Notes: generated from the letters alone by a model not told the origin. A stretch of 15,036 bases of DNA from Pseudomonadota bacterium (GCA_021817355.1 JAKAVI010000223.1:1-15036); one strand, 5' to 3'; shown: positions 8,321 to 15,036, counted from the stretch's first letter. Translations and numbers: made by a program.

Positions 8321-9109
8321 TCAAGCGTCCCTGGCCCGGCCAGTCCTGCGCGATGAGGTTTTTGCCGCTTTGGGGTGGGCCCGTAGCGGGGCTCTGCCCG
8401 CGGCAGGGTCTTGCCGCGGCAAGCGGGCGCCGCGCTGTCCTGCACTGCCAGCCGTGGCGTCCAGTTCTTGGGTCTTGTCGTCAAAGCGGCAAAGCCCGCG
8501 CACGCTGCACACCGGGCAATGGGGCCTGCGAGCTACGCAGACATAGCGGCCATGCAGGATAAGCCAGTGATGGGCGTGCTGGCGATAGGCCTCGGGGACG
8601 ATCCGCTCGAGCCCCATTTCAACGGCGAGCGGGGTTGTGCCTGGCGCAAGTCCGGTGCGGTTTGCAACGCGAAAAATGTGCGTGTCCACCGCAATGGTCG
8701 GCTCGCCAAAGGCGATGTTGAGCACGACGTTAGCGGTTTTCCGACCGACGCCCGGAAGCGCTTCCAGCGCGGCACGATCATGCGGCACCTCGCCCCGATG
8801 CCGGTTAAGCAGGACATGACTGAGCGCGATCACATTTTTGGCCTTGGTACGGAAAAGGCCGATGGTACGGATGTGATGTGCGACCACCTCTTCGCCGAGC
8901 GCCACCATTTTTTCAGGCGTGTCAGCAAGCGTGAACAAGGCCGCGGTTGCCTTGTTCACGCTCTTGTCAGTGGCCTGGGCCGAGAGCACTACGGCAACGA
9001 GCAAGGTGAAGCTGTTCAGATAGCGAAGTTCGGTCTTGGGCTCAGGCTCCCAGGCGCGCAGCAAGGCAAAAAAACGTTCCGCGTCCCGCTTTGAAAATGA
9101 TCGCTGCAT
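8321..9109 (-). CDS. nth: Endonuclease III (DNA glycosylase/AP lyase) with basic C-terminal tail
   Basis: Nth removes oxidised pyrimidines from DNA and nicks the resulting abasic site in base excision repair. The helix-hairpin-helix LPGVGRKTANVVL carries the catalytic lysine K124, and VDTHIFRV carries the conserved aspartate D142. The [4Fe-4S] cluster ligands C191, C198, C201 and C207 keep the classical C-x6-C-x2-C-x5-C spacing. At 262 residues it exceeds the E. coli enzyme (211) because of 49 residues after DDKT (214-262), rich in Arg, Ala and Pro and resembling no domain I know. The gene is divergent from the lipoprotein gene. A possible -10 (TATAGA, 9145-9140) lies upstream; AAGGA (9131-9127) is 17 bases from the ATG, rather far. 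Confidence 0.96.
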   Translation of the reverse strand: MQRSFSKRDAERFFALLRAWEPEPKTELRYLNSFTLLVAVVLSAQATDKSVNKATAALFTLADTPEKMVALGEEVVAHHIRTIGLFRTKAKNVIALSHVLLNRHRGEVPHDRAALEALPGVGRKTANVVLNIAFGEPTIAVDTHIFRVANRTGLAPGTTPLAVEMGLERIVPEAYRQHAHHWLILHGRYVCVARRPHCPVCSVRGLCRFDDKTQELDATAGSAGQRGARLPRQDPAAGRAPLRAHPKAAKTSSRRTGRARDA

Positions 9110-9159
9110 CAGATGTCACAGATATGTCCTTCGCAGTGTTCTATAGCCCAGATCTGCGC

Positions 9160-9184
9160 GGAACGCGCCTGGATAATGATCGTT
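9160..9184 (+). promoter_or_regulatory. EcfG-type (general stress response) promoter
   Basis: GGAAC (9160-9164) and CGTT (9181-9184) are separated by exactly 16 bases. This is a full match to the known alphaproteobacterial EcfG consensus GGAAC-N16/17-CGTT. It lies 29 bases before the lipoprotein ATG, leaving room for a start of transcription near 9190 and a short leader holding the ribosome binding site. Confidence 0.75.
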
Positions 9185-9202
9185 TTGGAAGACACAGAAT
9201 GT

Positions 9203-9208
9203 GGAGGA
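9203..9208 (+). promoter_or_regulatory. Ribosome binding site of the glycine-zipper lipoprotein
   Basis: GGAGGA lies five bases before the ATG at 9214. It selects this start over the in-frame ATG at 9199, which would place the site inside the coding region, and over the frame from 9091, which lies upstream of the promoter. Confidence 0.75.
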
Positions 9209-9213
9209 CAAGC

Positions 9214-9498
9214 ATGTTGCGGAGCCTTGCCATGGTAGCGGCGCTCACGGGTGCCCTGACGCTGGCTGGATGCGGGACAACCACGTCTGATCGTGCCCTG
9301 TCTGGCGCCGGAATCGGAGCTGCTGGCGGTGCGATTATTGGTGCGATGACCGGATCCGCAGCAACGGGCGCCCTGATCGGTGCGGCAGCGGGTGGGCTCA
9401 CTGGCGCGGTCACCGATCCCTGTCAGCTTAATCTCGGCAGCCCCTTCTGGAAGCAGCACGGAGGACGACGTGGCTATGAGCGCCGCTGCCATCACTAG
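9214..9498 (+). CDS. Glycine-zipper outer-membrane lipoprotein (17 kDa surface antigen-like)
   Basis: This is a 94-residue predicted lipoprotein. The signal peptide MLRSLAMVAALTGALTLAGC ends in the lipobox LAGC, with lipidation expected at C20. Residues 31-66 are a Gly/Ala-rich glycine zipper (repeated G-xxx-G spacing), as in Rickettsia 17 kDa antigen and SlyB-like proteins, which associate with or insert into the outer membrane. The C-terminal DPCQLNLGSPFWKQHGG (68-84) is conserved in this alphaproteobacterial group; C70 and C92 could form a disulfide. The exact function is unknown, and an envelope-integrity role is inference. An EcfG-type promoter directly upstream suggests induction in the general stress response. 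A 9-bp hairpin follows the stop and separates it from the DUF2244 gene. Confidence 0.88.
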   Translation: MLRSLAMVAALTGALTLAGCGTTTSDRALSGAGIGAAGGAIIGAMTGSAATGALIGAAAGGLTGAVTDPCQLNLGSPFWKQHGGRRGYERRCHH

Positions 9499-9522
9499 CG
9501 CCTGAACGGACGAGGACGGCGA

Positions 9523-9544
9523 GGCCCTTGCGCAGGCAGGGGCC
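9523..9544 (+). other. Strong hairpin between the lipoprotein and DUF2244 genes
   Basis: GGCCCTTGC (9523-9531) pairs with GCAGGGGCC (9536-9544) over nine base pairs, one of them a G-U, around a 4-base GCAG loop. No T-run follows, so it is not a classical intrinsic terminator. It lies 24 bases after the lipoprotein stop and 19 before the DUF2244 start. It may protect the lipoprotein mRNA 3' end, reduce read-through, or affect DUF2244 translation. Confidence 0.55.
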
Positions 9545-9563
9545 CGCCGGCAATTTGGTGGAG

Positions 9564-10049
9564 ATGAGCCAGTCAGGGTCCGATCCAGTCTTTCTTGATG
9601 CGATGCTGCGGCCGGCACCGCCGCTCAGTGCGCACGCCATGGTACTCGTGCTCGGCGCCGTCGGGCTCGCCAATTTCGTTTTCGGCGTGATCTTCGTGTT
9701 CAAGGGTGCATGGCCAGTCATGCCCTTCATGGGCCTTGACGTGCTGCTATTGATCTGGGCCTTTGCCCGCTGTCGACGGGCGGCGCAGAGCTATGAGCAC
9801 GTCGTGCTCAGTCTTGGTTGCCTTCACATCAGCCGCCATCCCTATGGCGGACAGAGCAGCCAGATCGCGCTCAATCCCTATTGGCTCAATGTGCGGATCG
9901 AGGAGGAAGCCGAGCAGCCGCGTCATCTGCTGGTCTCAAGCCATGGCCGCTCAGTTGAATTGGGCGCCTTCCTCGCTCCCGATGAACGGTTGCGTCTGGC
10001 ACAGTTGCTGCGCCAGGCTCTTGTCGCGGCAAAGACCTATCGCGACTGA
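9564..10049 (+). CDS. DUF2244 inner-membrane protein
   Basis: This alphaproteobacterial protein family has no known function. The 161-residue product has [16 protein letters not shown], matching the family's N-terminal xAxLxPxRSLS segment, then two closely spaced membrane helices (about residues 26-44 and 50-66) joined by [15 protein letters not shown] cytoplasmic-type soluble domain follows, with [11 protein letters not shown] and [12 protein letters not shown]. The start is uncertain: ATG at 9564 is chosen by family length, but only GGTGGAG directly abutting it could serve as a ribosome site. GTG at 9558, TTG at 9528 or ATG at 9600 are alternatives. The 3' end overlaps the convergent dapB by 13 nt. 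The family is often found near nth and dapB, as here. Confidence 0.85.
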   Translation: MSQSGSDPVFLDAMLRPAPPLSAHAMVLVLGAVGLANFVFGVIFVFKGAWPVMPFMGLDVLLLIWAFARCRRAAQSYEHVVLSLGCLHISRHPYGGQSSQIALNPYWLNVRIEEEAEQPRHLLVSSHGRSVELGAFLAPDERLRLAQLLRQALVAAKTYRD

Positions 10050-10852
10050 TCCAGACCGAGCACGTCGGCCATGCCATAAAGCCCGGGCTTCTTGCCCTGC
10101 CCCCAGCGTGCGGCCACGAGCGCACCATGAGCGAAGATGGCCCGATCCTCCGCCACATGGCTCAGTTCAATGCGTTCTGAAGGCCCGGCGAGAATGACAC
10201 GGTGCTCGCCAATCACGGTTCCCCCGCGCAGCGAGGCAAAACCGATCGCGCCACTTCGGCGCGCTCCGGTGTGGCCCTGACGACTGAACACCGCTTGCTC
10301 CTTGAGCTCAACGTCACGGGCTTGCGCAGCGGCTTCGCCCAAGAGCAGCGCCGTACCCGACGGGGCGTCCGCCTTCATGCGATGGTGCATCTCGACGATT
10401 TCGATGTCATAGCCGGCCAGCACGCGGGCGGCCTGACGGACGAGATCGGTGAGCACCGTGACGCCGAGGCTCATGTTCCCGGACTTGATGATCACCGCGT
10501 GTCGCGCCGCGGTGTGGATCTTGTTCTCCTGGTCTTCGCTGAAGCCCGTGGTGCCGATCACATGCACGATGCGGGCTTGGGCGCAAAGGCCGGCCAGCTC
10601 GACGGAAAAGGCCGGCGCGGTAAAGTCAAGCACCGCATCGGCGTGAGCGATGGCAGCAAGCGGATCCGCACTCAAGGCCACATCAAGCGCGGCGCCTCCG
10701 GCCATTGTGCCGGCGTCCTTGCCAAGCTCGGGGTGTGCGTCGATGAGCAGGGCACCACTGAGCCGCAGATCATCGGCTTCGGCGATGGCGCGGATCAGCG
10801 CCCGTCCCATGCGCCCATCGGCGCCTGCGACCACAAGGCGAAGTCTGCTCAT
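10037..10852 (-). CDS. dapB: 4-hydroxy-tetrahydrodipicolinate reductase
   Basis: DapB reduces the cyclic intermediate to tetrahydrodipicolinate, using NAD(P)H, in the diaminopimelate/lysine pathway, feeding both lysine and peptidoglycan. The 271-residue protein has the dinucleotide-binding GADGRMG (residues 10-16), the [10 protein letters not shown] and SGNMSLGV loops, and the catalytic signature [16 protein letters not shown] with H156, H157 and K160, corresponding to H159, H160 and K163 of E. coli. The ATG overlaps the grpE stop (ATGA, 10852-10849), so dapB is the third gene of hrcA-grpE-dapB and is probably translated by coupling. Its stop lies inside the 3' end of the convergent DUF2244 gene. 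Confidence 0.97.
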   Translation of the reverse strand: MSRLRLVVAGADGRMGRALIRAIAEADDLRLSGALLIDAHPELGKDAGTMAGGAALDVALSADPLAAIAHADAVLDFTAPAFSVELAGLCAQARIVHVIGTTGFSEDQENKIHTAARHAVIIKSGNMSLGVTVLTDLVRQAARVLAGYDIEIVEMHHRMKADAPSGTALLLGEAAAQARDVELKEQAVFSRQGHTGARRSGAIGFASLRGGTVIGEHRVILAGPSERIELSHVAEDRAIFAHGALVAARWGQGKKPGLYGMADVLGLDQSR

Positions 10853-11433
10853 GCTTCAGTATCGAGCTTGGTTCCGGTGTCACGCTCGGCATTGGCCTCC
10901 TGGCGGGCAACGGTGACCATCGCTGGCCGCAGCAACCGGTCGCCGATCTGATAGCCGATCTGCACCACATCGACGATGCTGCCGGTGGGCTTGCCCCGTC
11001 CCGGGACTTCGGCAATGGCCTGATGCAGATTGGGGTCGAACTTGCCCGAAGAGGTGTCGATCTGGCGGATACCGTGGCGCTCCAGCGTGGCCATCAGCTG
11101 CCGATCGGTCACCTCCACACCTTCGATCACTGCCTTGAGCTGCGGCGCCGCCTGCTCGCGCACGTCGGCCGGACAGGCCTGAACCGCGCGGGCAAAATTG
11201 TCTGCAACCTGGAGCATGTCGCGGGCGAAGGCGGTCACCGCATAGAGCGAGGCATCCTTCTTTTCGCGCTCAGCCCGCCGGCGGGTATTTTCTACCTCCG
11301 CGAGCGCCCTTAGGGCGCGGTCCTTGAGTTCGGCAATTTCCGCCCTCAGCTGGGCGATTTCCGCATCCGCTTGGTCGCTGCCATTGGTGGCAGCTTCGGT
11401 TTCCGGCAAGTCATCCTGGTGTTGATCACTCAT
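10849..11433 (-). CDS. grpE: Nucleotide exchange factor GrpE
   Basis: GrpE is the homodimeric exchange factor that releases ADP from DnaK. The 194-residue protein has an acidic, disordered N-terminus (1-22), a long coiled coil (about 22-60, including [20 protein letters not shown] and [13 protein letters not shown]), the helical bundle ([16 protein letters not shown]), and the C-terminal beta domain with [11 protein letters not shown] and [24 protein letters not shown] (11443-11440) lies six bases before the ATG in the 12-base gap after hrcA. The stop overlaps dapB. dnaK and dnaJ, the partners, do not follow in this window. Confidence 0.97.
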   Translation of the reverse strand: MSDQHQDDLPETEAATNGSDQADAEIAQLRAEIAELKDRALRALAEVENTRRRAEREKKDASLYAVTAFARDMLQVADNFARAVQACPADVREQAAPQLKAVIEGVEVTDRQLMATLERHGIRQIDTSSGKFDPNLHQAIAEVPGRGKPTGSIVDVVQIGYQIGDRLLRPAMVTVARQEANAERDTGTKLDTEA

Positions 11434-11445
11434 GAAGCATCCTGT

Positions 11446-12537
11446 TCAGGCGATTAGGCGGGTTACCAGCTTGGCTGTGTAGTCCACCATGGGAATGATA
11501 CGCGCATAGTTGAGGCGTGTGGGCCCCAAGACAGCGATAACGCCTATGATCTTGCCTTTGGCATCGGCATAGGGCGCGGCGACAATCGAAGATCCGGAAA
11601 GGCTGAACAAGCGGTTTTCCGAGCCGATGAAGATCCTTACACCATCGCCGTCGCGGGCCAGCTCGAGCAGGCGTACGAGATCGTTCTTGCGTTCGATATC
11701 ATCAAACAGGGTACGAATGCGGTCCAGATCGGTCTGGGCTTCCACACTGTCCAAAAGGTGTGAGGCGCCACGCACGATCAGCACCTTCTCTTCGGCCTGC
11801 CGCGCTCCACCACCGGTCTCGGCCAGCATCGCGAGCCCTTCGGCAACGATCTTGGCGGTCAGGGTATCGAGCTCGGCACGGTGGGTTTCCAGCTCATGGG
11901 CAAGTTCGCCACGGGCACTCTCGAGGGTGCGTCCGCGCAGGCGCGCATTGAGATAGTTGGTTGCCTCAGCCAGTGCCGACAAGGGCAGGCCGCTGGGCGC
12001 GCTGATCAGCCGGTTTTCCACCTGGCCATCCTCGCTGACCAGCACCACGAGTACCTTGCCCGTGCCGGCGGGGACGAATTCGATATGCTTGAGGACGCCA
12101 TCCTGGCGCGGTGCCACGACAAGCCCGGCGCAGCGCGACAGTCCGGAGAGCATGGTGGTGGCCTGGGTCAGCACCTCTTCCAGACCGTGGCCGCTGCCGC
12201 TGATACGGCTCTCCAAAGCCGCCCGCTCGGAGGGATCAAGGTCACCCACTTCAAGCAGGCCGTCGACAAACAGGCGCAGGCCCTTTTCGGTCGGAATGCG
12301 GCCGGCACTGGTGTGCGGCGAGGCCAGGAGGCCCAGTGCTTCGAGGTCAGCCATGACATTGCGGATGGAGGCCGGTGACAGGGATACCGGCAGGCGCTGG
12401 CTGAGGGTCCGCGAGCCGACCGGCTCGCCCGAGGCCAAAAATGCGTCGACGAGATGACGGAACACTTCGCGCGGACGCTCTGCGAGCTCAGAAGCCAGTC
12501 TGCGGACATCATCGGGATGGCGAGGAGCAGCGTTCAC
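11446..12537 (-). CDS. hrcA: Heat-inducible transcription repressor HrcA
   Basis: HrcA represses chaperone genes by binding CIRCE inverted repeats, with GroEL needed for its folding. The 363-residue protein has the N-terminal winged helix (about 20-95: REVFRHLVDAFLASGEPVGS, LSPASIRNVMADLEALGLL, PHTSAGRIPTEKGLRLFVD), a GAF-like core, and the C-terminal dimerisation region ending GVIAVLGPTRLNYARIIPMVDYTAKLVTRLI. Start is GTG at 12537, with AGAGG about ten bases upstream; no ATG fits. No CIRCE-like TTAGCACTC repeat lies in the 114-base region shared with rph, so autoregulation through CIRCE is not apparent. A terminator-like hairpin stands in the leader. Confidence 0.96.
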   Translation of the reverse strand: MNAAPRHPDDVRRLASELAERPREVFRHLVDAFLASGEPVGSRTLSQRLPVSLSPASIRNVMADLEALGLLASPHTSAGRIPTEKGLRLFVDGLLEVGDLDPSERAALESRISGSGHGLEEVLTQATTMLSGLSRCAGLVVAPRQDGVLKHIEFVPAGTGKVLVVLVSEDGQVENRLISAPSGLPLSALAEATNYLNARLRGRTLESARGELAHELETHRAELDTLTAKIVAEGLAMLAETGGGARQAEEKVLIVRGASHLLDSVEAQTDLDRIRTLFDDIERKNDLVRLLELARDGDGVRIFIGSENRLFSLSGSSIVAAPYADAKGKIIGVIAVLGPTRLNYARIIPMVDYTAKLVTRLIA

Positions 12538-12561
12538 CAGACTTAAGCCTCTGTTCGGGTT

Positions 12562-12583
12562 GAAAAAGGGCCCGCCGCCGGGC
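12562..12583 (-). terminator. Terminator-like hairpin in the hrcA leader
   Basis: On the minus strand GCCCG (12583-12579), loop GCGG, and CGGGC (12574-12570) form a short GC stem. It is followed after CC by five T residues (12567-12563). The structure ends about 25 bases before the hrcA GTG. It looks like a short intrinsic terminator, but its position in front of hrcA would make it an attenuator or pause site unless hrcA transcription begins unusually close to the gene. The stem is only five base pairs, so chance in GC-rich DNA is possible. Confidence 0.4.
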
Positions 12584-12651
12584 TTGCATTGCGCGCGCGC
12601 CCCGAGAGGGCTAGGTAGCGCCGGTCATGCTTAACTTCAAGGTACCCTATT

Positions 12652-13368
12652 ATGCGCCCTTCTTCACGCGCTGCCGACCAATTGCGCTCCATCCAGCTTG
12701 AACCCGGCTTTGCCAAGCATGCCGAGGGCAGCTGCCTTATCAAATGTGGTGATACCCACGTGCTGGTCACGGCGTCGTTGCAGGACAGCGCACCGGCATT
12801 TCTGAAGGGCACCGGCCGGGGCTGGGTGACGGCCGAATACGGCATGCTGCCGCGCTCCACCCATGAGCGCATGCGCCGGGAGGCGGCGCAGGGCCGGCAG
12901 TCGGGCCGCACCCAGGAAATCCAGCGCCTGATCGGCCGTGCGCTGCGGGCCGTGTGTGATCTTGGGGCGCTCGGCGAACGCCAGATCGTGCTGGACTGTG
13001 ACGTCCTGCAGGCTGACGGAGGCACCCGAACCGCAGCGATCACGGGCGGCTATGTTGCCCTGGCCCAATGCGCCAACTTCATGAAAAGGACCGGCATGCT
13101 AAAGCTGCCCCTGTTGAAGGACCAGGTGGCGGCGGTCTCCTGCGGCATCGTCAAAGGCGCGGCCGTGCTTGATCTCGATTATGCGGAGGATTCGGCGGCG
13201 GAGACCGACGCCAATTTTGTGCTGACGGGACAAGGGGGCATAGTCGAGATCCAGGCGACAGCAGAGGCGGCGCCGTTTTCCAATGCGCAGTTCGACGAGC
13301 TCATCACCCTGGCGCGCAAGGGCGTCCGGGAATTGATGGCCCGTCAGAGCGAGGCCCTCGGCACATGA
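12652..13368 (+). CDS. rph: Ribonuclease PH
   Basis: RNase PH is a phosphorolytic 3'-5' exoribonuclease that trims tRNA 3' ends and forms a hexameric ring. The 238-residue protein has the family length. It shows [35 protein letters not shown], the phosphate-binding R86 in [18 protein letters not shown] and R126 in [17 protein letters not shown], and the metal-site aspartates D180 and D186 in [14 protein letters not shown]. The C-terminal [13 protein letters not shown] segment is also typical. AAGG (12639-12642) lies nine bases before the ATG. The gene is divergent from hrcA, a common alphaproteobacterial arrangement, and overlaps rdgB by 4 nt. Confidence 0.97.
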   Translation: MRPSSRAADQLRSIQLEPGFAKHAEGSCLIKCGDTHVLVTASLQDSAPAFLKGTGRGWVTAEYGMLPRSTHERMRREAAQGRQSGRTQEIQRLIGRALRAVCDLGALGERQIVLDCDVLQADGGTRTAAITGGYVALAQCANFMKRTGMLKLPLLKDQVAAVSCGIVKGAAVLDLDYAEDSAAETDANFVLTGQGGIVEIQATAEAAPFSNAQFDELITLARKGVRELMARQSEALGT

Positions 13369-13967
13369 TGCTGGAACCCGGTACGACCGTCGTGGTGGCA
13401 AGTCACAATGCCGGCAAGGTGCGTGAAATCGCCGATCTGCTTGCCCCCTTCGCGCTTGTGATCAGGAGCGCCGCCGAGCTCGGCCTGGCAGAACCGGAGG
13501 AAACGGGCGACAGTTTTGCGGCCAACGCCGAACTCAAGGCTCGCGCGGCCGCCGACGCCTGCGGCTTTGTCGCGCTCGCAGATGACTCGGGGCTTGTGAT
13601 TGATGCCCTGGGTGGGGCGCCCGGGATCTATTCGGCCAGATGGGCCGGAGCCACGCGTGACTTCGCGCTGGCCATGCTCCGCATCGAACGCGAGCTTGCC
13701 CAGAAGGCCGTCACTGCAGCACGGGCAAAATTCGTCTGTGCCCTGGCGCTTGCCGCGCCTAAAAGTCATTGCGCGATTTTTGAAGGCGAAGTGAAGGGTC
13801 AGCTCCGCTTCCCGCCCAAAGGGGACAAAGGTTTTGGCTATGACCCGATCTTTGTCGCCGAACACATGACGCAGAGTTTTGCTGAAATCGATCCGGCGCT
13901 AAAGCATCGCATAAGCCACCGCGCAATGGCCTTTGCCAAACTCATTGCCGCGCTCAAGATGCCATGA
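13365..13967 (+). CDS. rdgB: XTP/dITP diphosphatase (RdgB/HAM1)
   Basis: RdgB hydrolyses dITP, dXTP and ITP to monophosphates, keeping deaminated purines out of DNA and RNA. The 200-residue protein has [10 protein letters not shown] (13-22), the metal-binding [17 protein letters not shown], the catalytic aspartate D74 in [37 protein letters not shown] and the C-terminal [11 protein letters not shown]. The ATG at 13365 overlaps the rph stop (ATGA) and a second ATG follows at once, so either could be used; GAGG at 13351-13354 fits both. The stop overlaps hemW in the same way. With maf, this window encodes two separate nucleotide-sanitising enzymes. Confidence 0.97.
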   Translation: MMLEPGTTVVVASHNAGKVREIADLLAPFALVIRSAAELGLAEPEETGDSFAANAELKARAAADACGFVALADDSGLVIDALGGAPGIYSARWAGATRDFALAMLRIERELAQKAVTAARAKFVCALALAAPKSHCAIFEGEVKGQLRFPPKGDKGFGYDPIFVAEHMTQSFAEIDPALKHRISHRAMAFAKLIAALKMP

Positions 13968-15036
13968 GCAGCGCTTTCGGCATCTATGTGCACTGGCCCT
14001 TCTGTGCCGCCAAATGTCCCTATTGCGATTTCAATTCCCATGTGCGCAGCGCCATCGATGCGCAGGCCTGGGCTGCTGCGATCAGCCGCGAGCTTGCCCA
14101 TCACGCCGCGCTGCAGGGCGCCATCCGCCCCACTGTGTCCAGCATATTCTTCGGTGGCGGTACGCCATCCTTGATGTCCGGTGCCGCACTCGGCGAGGTC
14201 CTGAACGCCATCACGCGGTTCTGGCCTGTGGCTGCGGATGTCGAAATCACCCTCGAAGCCAACCCGGCGAGTGCGGATGCCGCCAGGTTTGAGGATTACC
14301 GGGCGGCGGGCGTCAATCGTCTGTCGCTCGGGATGCAGGCGCTCGATGACGCCGCCCTGCGATTTCTAGGCCGCCTCCACAATGTTGCCGAGGCTATGGC
14401 CGCCCTAAAGCTGGCGCAGCGCCTGTTCGGCCGCGTCTCAATCGATCTCATCTACGCCCGTGCCGGTCAGACGAGGCAAGCCTGGCAGGACGAATTGCGT
14501 CGTGCTCTCGCCTTCGGCACCGAGCATCTCTCGCTCTATCAGCTGACGATCGAGGAGCAGACGCCCTTCGCCCGACGCGCTGGCAGGGGTGAGGCACTGG
14601 TGCCACCGGACGAAGAGTCGGTCGCCCTTTATGAATGTACCCAGGAGCTGATGGCTGCAGCCGGCCGGCCGGCCTACGAAATTTCCAATCACGCCGTGCC
14701 TGGGGCCGAGTGCCGTCACAACCTCGTTTACTGGCGATATGGCGCCTATGTCGGCGTTGGCCCCGGGGCCCATGGCCGCCTCGACACGCCTGAGGGGCGC
14801 CTGGCCACGCAGAGCGAGAAGCTGCCCGAACGCTGGCTGAGCCAAATTGGCCTGCGCGGTCACGGTGTTGTCGCGTGCACGCTGCTGTCCGGGCAGGAGG
14901 CGGCAGAGGAACTTTTGCTGATGGGACTTCGCCTCAGCGAGGGGGTCGATCTTGCAGAGCTTGCGGCACGCTTCCACTGGCACGCGGCACAGGGGCGGCT
15001 TGCCGCGCTAGCGGATGCGGGCTGGGTACGTGTCAA
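13964..15036 (+). CDS. hemW: Radical SAM heme chaperone HemW (3' partial)
   Basis: HemW binds heme and is implicated in delivering it to respiratory enzymes; it is often mislabelled as oxygen-independent coproporphyrinogen oxidase. The frame is open from the ATG, which overlaps the rdgB stop, to the window end: 357 codons, so only the C-terminal tip of a ~380-residue protein is missing. The radical SAM cluster motif is C14-x3-C18-x2-C21 in [11 protein letters not shown]; Phe rather than Cys two positions after the third cysteine marks HemW and not HemN. GGGTPSLM (SAM binding), [27 protein letters not shown] and [21 protein letters not shown], with the HNxxYW motif of HemW, follow. One oddity is IYARAGQT where relatives usually have IYARPGQT. 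Confidence 0.96.
   Translation, partial: MSSAFGIYVHWPFCAAKCPYCDFNSHVRSAIDAQAWAAAISRELAHHAALQGAIRPTVSSIFFGGGTPSLMSGAALGEVLNAITRFWPVAADVEITLEANPASADAARFEDYRAAGVNRLSLGMQALDDAALRFLGRLHNVAEAMAALKLAQRLFGRVSIDLIYARAGQTRQAWQDELRRALAFGTEHLSLYQLTIEEQTPFARRAGRGEALVPPDEESVALYECTQELMAAAGRPAYEISNHAVPGAECRHNLVYWRYGAYVGVGPGAHGRLDTPEGRLATQSEKLPERWLSQIGLRGHGVVACTLLSGQEAAEELLLMGLRLSEGVDLAELAARFHWHAAQGRLAALADAGWVRV

Noticed and set aside
8410..8423. Perfect 14-base palindrome as an operator
   Set aside because: It lies inside nth in very GC-rich sequence, has no second copy that I noticed, and no promoter nearby.
8411..9094. 227-codon plus-strand open frame opposite nth
   Set aside because: It is the mirror of a well-conserved gene with an intact active site. 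Long antisense frames are expected in GC-rich DNA, and the product has no recognisable motif.
9091..9213. N-terminal extension of the lipoprotein frame from ATG 9091
   Set aside because: It would place 41 residues in front of a complete signal peptide, begins inside nth on the other strand, and lies mostly upstream of the EcfG promoter and ribosome site.
12538..12651. CIRCE operator or clear sigma-32 promoter between hrcA and rph
   Set aside because: No TTAGCACTC/GAGTGCTAA pair is present. A CTTGAAG box on the minus strand (revcomp around 12635-12641) resembles a -35, but no matching -10 stands at a fitting distance.

Overview
This window is a gene-dense, GC-rich piece of core chromosome from an alphaproteobacterium. 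The evidence is the gene order (ppsR-maf-aroE-coaE-dnaQ facing secB, then timA-mltA-smr, and hrcA-grpE divergent from rph-rdgB-hemW), a Tim44-like TimA protein, a PfkB kinase of the alphaproteobacterial 'adenosine kinase' type, and a promoter matching the alphaproteobacterial general-stress sigma factor EcfG. I cannot name a genus. I see no mobile element, phage gene, CRISPR array, tRNA or rRNA, and no sign of recent transfer.

Layout. (1) 1-3422, plus strand: ppsR (5' end outside the window), maf, aroE, coaE and dnaQ form one chain in which every stop overlaps the next start by 4 nt. (2) 3419-3907, minus: secB, sharing its stop region with dnaQ. (3) 4100-7186, plus: timA, mltA, a Smr-domain gene and yjbQ, probably one envelope/housekeeping operon. 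(4) 7183-9109, minus: nth, then a PfkB-family kinase. (5) 9160-10049, plus: an EcfG-type promoter, a small glycine-zipper lipoprotein, a strong hairpin, and a DUF2244 membrane protein. (6) 10037-12537, minus: hrcA-grpE-dapB, the heat-shock repressor and nucleotide exchange factor with a lysine-pathway gene. (7) 12652-15036, plus: rph, rdgB and hemW (3' end outside the window).

The genes cover dikinase regulation (PpsR), nucleotide-pool cleaning (Maf, RdgB), shikimate, CoA and lysine biosynthesis (AroE, CoaE, DapB), replication proofreading and base excision (DnaQ, Nth), export and protein folding (SecB, TimA, GrpE, HrcA), peptidoglycan turnover (MltA), RNA maturation (RNase PH) and heme delivery (HemW).

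I found no convincing undescribed multigene system; the families are all known. The points worth a second look are small: an exact 84-codon tandem duplication in the Smr protein, the EcfG promoter on the lipoprotein gene, convergent gene pairs that all overlap at their stop codons, a terminator-like hairpin in the hrcA leader, grpE fused translationally to dapB without dnaK-dnaJ between them, and a basic C-terminal tail on Nth. No stretch longer than 300 bases lacks a gene; the largest gaps are 3908-4099, 8176-8320, 12538-12651 and 9110-9213.
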